From the NCBI GenBank assembly GCA_914767715.1, contig OU612075.1, forward strand, positions 7,998,001 to 8,062,000: a stretch of 64,000 nucleotides of DNA, in the 5' to 3' direction. This document shows, piece by piece, positions 59,501 to 64,000 of this stretch (within the stretch, counting starts at the first letter, position 1; each line of letters opens with the position of its first letter). The notes under the pieces are model-generated. The model saw only the letters and a program-made list of their open reading frames with translations. It was not told where the DNA came from and ran no database searches. This stretch comes from Membranipora membranacea (Eukaryota > Bryozoa > Gymnolaemata > Cheilostomatida > Membraniporidae). The translations under genes and the position numbers were made by a program.

Positions 59501-61963
59501 ACTTTATTTTTTGCCAATTCAATTACCATCAATTTTTGCCAATTCAATTACTTATATAGACCTCCCCAATCAAAAGCATCATGGAACACAGACTTTTCAG
59601 AGTTTGTCGAGCGTTGTTATGGTTTGAACGATGAAATTATAATATTTGGTGATTTCAATATTGATTTGCTGAATCCAACTTCGAAAAACAGGTGGTTAGA
59701 TAATGTTACCTCTCCACTACTGTTGAATCAACTTATATCTGAACCCACTCGCATAACTAATTCATCAAGGACACTAATTGACCACATCTATTCAAGTAAA
59801 AGTGACAATATTGCTAAATCTGGTGTCATCAAATATTCACTGAGTGATCATTTCATGATAGTAGCTTCAAGAGAGATTGATAGAAATGTTAAAATATCTA
59901 AACAAAGATGTAAGGTAACATTTTTGGATTATTCATTTGCAACACCTGAAAACATTTTTAACACATTCTCAAGGGAAAATTTTGGTTACGTACTGTATGA
60001 AAGATCAATAGACTCAATGTTTGAGAAGTTCTATAGCCATTTGAATCATCTTATATCAAAACTCGTGTTTGAGAAGACTCGTTTTGTAAGAACGCATAAT
60101 CTTCCAAAATGGTTGGATGATGAGGTAAAAATGAACATCAAAATCAGAGATCAACTCAAACAAAACGGTGATTGGGAAGGATATAAAAAACAGCGAAATT
60201 ATGTCACTAATATGATCAGACAAAAGAAGAAAAGAGCTATTTCTAATACTATTAAAGAGTCTAAAGGTAATACAAAACCTGTTTGGGATGTATTAAAGAA
60301 TAAAAAGAAGGAGACTTTCCCTGCGACAAATTTGAGTGCAGATCAATTTAACAGCCATTTCACATCCATTGCAAAATCAATCACAAAGAACCTTGTTGTA
60401 ACAGATGAGATGACATTTCCCGTATCCAAACATAATTTGACAGACATACCACAATTCACCCCTTTCACATGTACAAGAATATTGTTCCACATTCCTGATA
60501 GTAAAAGTACAGGACCTGACAGAATTACAGTGAAGATGTTGAAGCTTGTTTGGCCTTATATTGTGGATATTGTCACCGATATGTTTAACAGGGTTTTAAG
60601 CAAAGGACAGTTCCCTTCACCATGGAAACTAGCTCGAGTTTCACCAATACATAAATCTGGGGATATAAATAACCCATCAAATTATAGGCCAATTTCAGTC
60701 TTGCCTGTTCTTTCAAAAATATTTGAGAAACACATAAATCACCATCTGCAAGAATATCTCACTAAGAACAAAATCATCCATGAGCTTCAATGTGGATTTA
60801 GAAAAGGCCGTTCTTGTTCAGACAGTTTATTTAAAATTATTTCAGACTCTTTGGTGGAGAAAATTAATGGAAATGTTATGACATTACTTTTTCTGGATTT
60901 TAAAAAGGCATTTGACTGTGTATCCCATGTTTTACTACACAACAAGTTGAAGGCTTGCGGCATCGGAGGTAATATGTTAAAACTTCTTGACACCTTTCTG
61001 ACAGACAGAAGGCAGTTTGTTAAACTCAATAATATTGAATCTTGTAGATTGCCTATCACAATAGGGGTCCCTCAAGGTTCAATCCTAGCACCAACTTTGT
61101 TTCTCATCTTCATAAATGATTTATTAACTTCATCAAAATCAGACTCATCATCATATGCATATGCTTATGATACAGTGTTCCTGTCATCTAATAAAAACCT
61201 TCAGCAACTAAAGGCAAAGGCATCTGAAGATTTAAGTGGCATTTTGGATTGGTGCAATCGTAACCGGATGGTTATAAATGTTCAGAAATCTCATTACATG
61301 CTACTTAACATCTCAGATCCGCTTTATGACCTGGAACTGTACATAGGGCATGAAAAACTAAACAGACAGAGAACTACAAGGCTTCTGGGTTTTGTGTTGA
61401 ATGACTCGCTTTCATGGCAGGATCATCTAGAGTATGTATATAAAAAGGTACAACGGAATGTTTACCTACTTCAAAATTTGAGATACTTCTTGGATATAGC
61501 AAGTGCCCGCACATTTTACTTCCAGTTTATCTATTGTCACCTTATATATGGTATCCATATCATTGGCAACTTGTCCTGCAATAATGCCCTCAATAGATTA
61601 TTTTTGTTGCAAAAACGGGCTTTACGCATTATCGCCAATGTGCATTACATCCCATATTATCTCATTTCAACCGAATCCATTACACAATCATTACAACTCC
61701 TACCTCTTCCTAAGCTTGTTTGTTATTTCACTTCACTTTTTGCGCATAAGATAAACAATTTTTTAACACCTCCATTTATATATAGAGGATTTAAAAACAC
61801 TACCAAGTTCAATTTTCGTGATAAACATTTACTTTTATATCATACAGACAATCTAAGATACAAAGTTTCTGCTACATACAATTCTTTACCGTTACATTTG
61901 AGATCTAAAGAGAAGTTCAGTTCATTCAAAACTTTACTTTTCAACCATATATTATCGACTTGA
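59480..61963 (+). pseudogene. LINE endonuclease-RT ORF with mutated RT active site
   Basis: The 827-codon frame is open. It shows endonuclease motifs FGDFN, DHIY and LSDHF; RT motifs TGPDRIT, NYRPISVLP, FRKGRS, FLDFKKAFD and GVPQGSILAP; and a C-terminal region with Cys/His residues. The catalytic box, expected as [FY]ADD, reads YAYD: the codon at 61166-61168 (residue 563) is TAT instead of an Asp codon. With a missing first half of the endonuclease and a lost catalytic Asp, it should be inactive. The listed start at 59480 lies upstream of the truncation point and is not the native start. Confidence 0.88.
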
Positions 61964-62092
61964 CCAACATCATTGATGATTATTTCCCTTCTGTTTCTCT
62001 TTTTTGTTATAAAAAACAATTGTTTTCTGGCACTGAGTGCAAAACATTTCGAATGAGATGACTTTTGATGCCAATAAAAAGTATATATATAT
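59505..62092 (+). mobile_element. 5'-truncated Jockey/CR1-superfamily LINE
   Basis: The element carries the C-terminal part of an apurinic-type endonuclease, a full RT region and a C-terminal domain. Coding similarity begins abruptly at YRPPQS, and the N-terminal endonuclease half is missing, so it is 5' truncated. A segment of about 19 bp (TTTTTGCCAATTCAATTAC) is directly duplicated at about 59508-59526 and 59533-59551 at the left edge. The 3' end is near AATAAAAAGTATATATATATC. Confidence 0.85.
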
Positions 62093-64000
62093 CATAATGC
62101 GGAGGTTGGCAACCAAATGACGCAGCAATAACCCTATGTCTATTTTTAAGCCCTATATTTATACTGTTCAGTATAAAAAACAGTGGTGTCTTTTCTATGT
62201 GATCAGTTATGAATAGGAGTTACAAACATCAGTTACAACTTGGCGTTACAAATTACCATTACCATTTGCCCCAGGATGTAGTTCAGCAATAAAACCATCT
62301 AACTGCCGAAAAGCTACATTCTTTATTATACATGACAAAGTAATCTGATATGAACTCTGCCAGCAGTGAAATGTCGTGATCTTTCCTGATCCGACACATA
62401 TATTAAGTTTTTGTATTAAATATAGAATTGTTTTGTATTATAATAACATTAAAAATATAGATGTTATTCTGAATTTATTTTCTGTAATCAATATTTGCAG
62501 GTTGGATTTGTATAATATTTAAAATTCAGAACTGGATTATTATTATTTCTCTTAATTTTAATGATATATTTATTATATAATATAATATAAAAATATCAAA
62601 TTATATTTGCAGTCAATTTTTGTCTCATTGATGATCCACCTATTTAATTCCGCTCATTTTGTTTCTACATTAGATTCCCTGGCTGCCAGACCAAAAAGTG
62701 TGATCTGCTCCAATGATAGCTTTTATAGGAAAGTGCAAATTTATGGTCTCATCAGTTCAGCGCCCCCTATAATAAGGGACATCTCCTGACACAACCCCAT
62801 TGTATTATGTCAAATCATGTACAGCCCCAAATAATAAGTTATTAAAATAATCCCAGTCGCTAGTTGTGAGTTATGCCCTCATCTGATATGGATAGACATC
62901 TTCTTGCTTGTTTATTTTGTCTGCTAGCTAACATGTATAAGTTACATTTATGATTGATTGACCAAGACCTAATTGCTTCACAATCACTTCATTGAAAACA
63001 TCAAACATTAATATGGGAACATATCACAATGATCCTGAAATTTGTGCACCCTAAGTTCAAAGGAAGAAAAAATTAAACAGATATGATAAGTTATTCACAT
63101 TACATGATTCTATAGATGATTGACTGTGTATGATGGCCCTTTTTTTGAAAAATCAAATTATTGGCTGGTGAATTAACTAAGGTTGTGGTCCAGTTAACAC
63201 TTTTCAGTAAGCCTTCATAATGGCCATGATCATTTTGAAAGCTCCTTGAGTAAAGCTATTATTGTTAATGACTGCTTTGCAGAACACTGGCAAACCTTAC
63301 AAGGGAACAATCAGTAAATAGCCTGGGGATTCAACTGTTTTTCTTTGGCTCTTTTTAACAAATTAGTAGAGGCACTGCCACCAAAATCAATAAAAGAAGG
63401 TTGGTACTCAAGCTAAGCCAACAAAAGCAGCATGGTACCTTGACTTTCTTTGCAAGATAGAAGCCATATTGTCACAATTGCGGGTAATATTGGTAGTTGT
63501 TTAGATTTTGTGAATACAGCCTGTTACCGTGTATAGTTACCTCAGCATCCCACAAGTTTTCCGGGGTCCTACCAAAGTGTACCGGCAGCAATGGAGTTTT
63601 GCACTGAAGAGAAAATCCTGACTTCAATAGGTAAGATTCATATATGGCTTATTTTTTTCCCAGCCTTTGACATATTTTTTTTGGCATGTGATAGGAAACA
63701 TGTGTCGCATCCAGGATGATATTGCCTGCCAATTAAAATTTTCCATATAGTTAGCTTTGCACCACACAATAGGGATATTTAACTGTTCTGCCCATATTGT
63801 TATCCTATTGTATTTTCTCCCAAATCATTCACTTCTAGCATATTATCTTGATGTCCTTGATACATATAAATGTCACTATAAAACAGGATCAATGCGCAGC
63901 AATTATTGTTCCATATCGCAACATATTTTTTTGTTTGGTCAGCAGTTGTTGGAGACTCCTGTTAAACTGGAAAGTGCCAATTGAATACCATGTTTCTTAC
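62093..64000. other. Unassigned right flank
   Basis: This is AT-rich sequence with no recognised domain. Short open stretches (62607-62789, 63757-63984) lack coding character. The only candidate exon is at 63591-63630. Confidence 0.5.
63591..63630 (+). CDS. Possible first coding exon of a gene running out of the window
   Basis: An ATG in a purine-rich context (GCAGCAATGG) opens 13 codons, MEFCTEEKILTSI, followed by a good donor (ATAGGTAAGATT). The exon ends in phase 1, like most exons of the neighbouring genes. No second exon is visible in the window, so this is tentative. Confidence 0.2.

Noticed and set aside
62607-62789. Short plus-strand ORF in the right flank
   Set aside because: It has no recognisable motif, lies in AT-rich sequence and is within the length expected by chance.

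Overview
This window is animal nuclear DNA: multi-exon genes with GT..AG introns, metazoan extracellular domains and abundant retrotransposons, in AT-rich sequence. The mix of a ciliary kinesin, lectin/PAN/EGF/IgGFc-binding mosaics and diverse non-LTR and BEL/Pao elements suggests a marine invertebrate. An early-branching animal such as a sponge or cnidarian is my guess, at low confidence. I built the gene models by eye by joining splice sites in phase; every junction listed keeps the frame open.

Layout. 1-7649 holds a nearly complete BEL/Pao LTR retrotransposon on the + strand (left LTR cut by the window edge; Gag-protease and RT-RNaseH-integrase ORFs; full right LTR). It ends 31 bp beyond the stop codon of the next gene. 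7681-15896 (-) is an 11-exon gene for a 459-residue protein with vault-repeat-like and SPFH/band-7-like segments and a coiled coil. Only about 216 bp separate its start codon from that of a complete 16-exon kinesin-2 gene, KIF3A (16113-28302, +, 697 residues), so the two are head to head over a probable shared promoter.

29535-35784 (+) is a 9-exon gene for a predicted type I membrane protein of 351 residues: signal peptide, C-type-lectin-like region, Ser/Thr stalk, one membrane span and a short tail. Its last intron carries a broken CR1-like retrotransposon. 38764-58243 (+) is a 26-exon gene for a 1456-residue secreted mosaic: signal peptide, polyserine, a PAN/apple domain interrupted by an acidic exon with furin-like sites, an array of EGF-like modules with eight cysteines each, and an IgGFc-binding-like C-terminus. 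The EGF array comes from five 270-nt, phase 1-1 exons, with decayed exon copies lying between the functional ones.

59.5-62.1 kb holds a 5'-truncated Jockey/CR1-superfamily element whose long ORF is open but whose reverse transcriptase active site has lost an aspartate. The rest is intronic and intergenic sequence with MITE-like hairpins (one with perfect TIRs and TTAA ends), a foldback element beside a KIF3A exon, a palindromic repeat family confined to introns of the EGF gene, and short tandem repeats. I found no rRNA, tRNA or CRISPR array.
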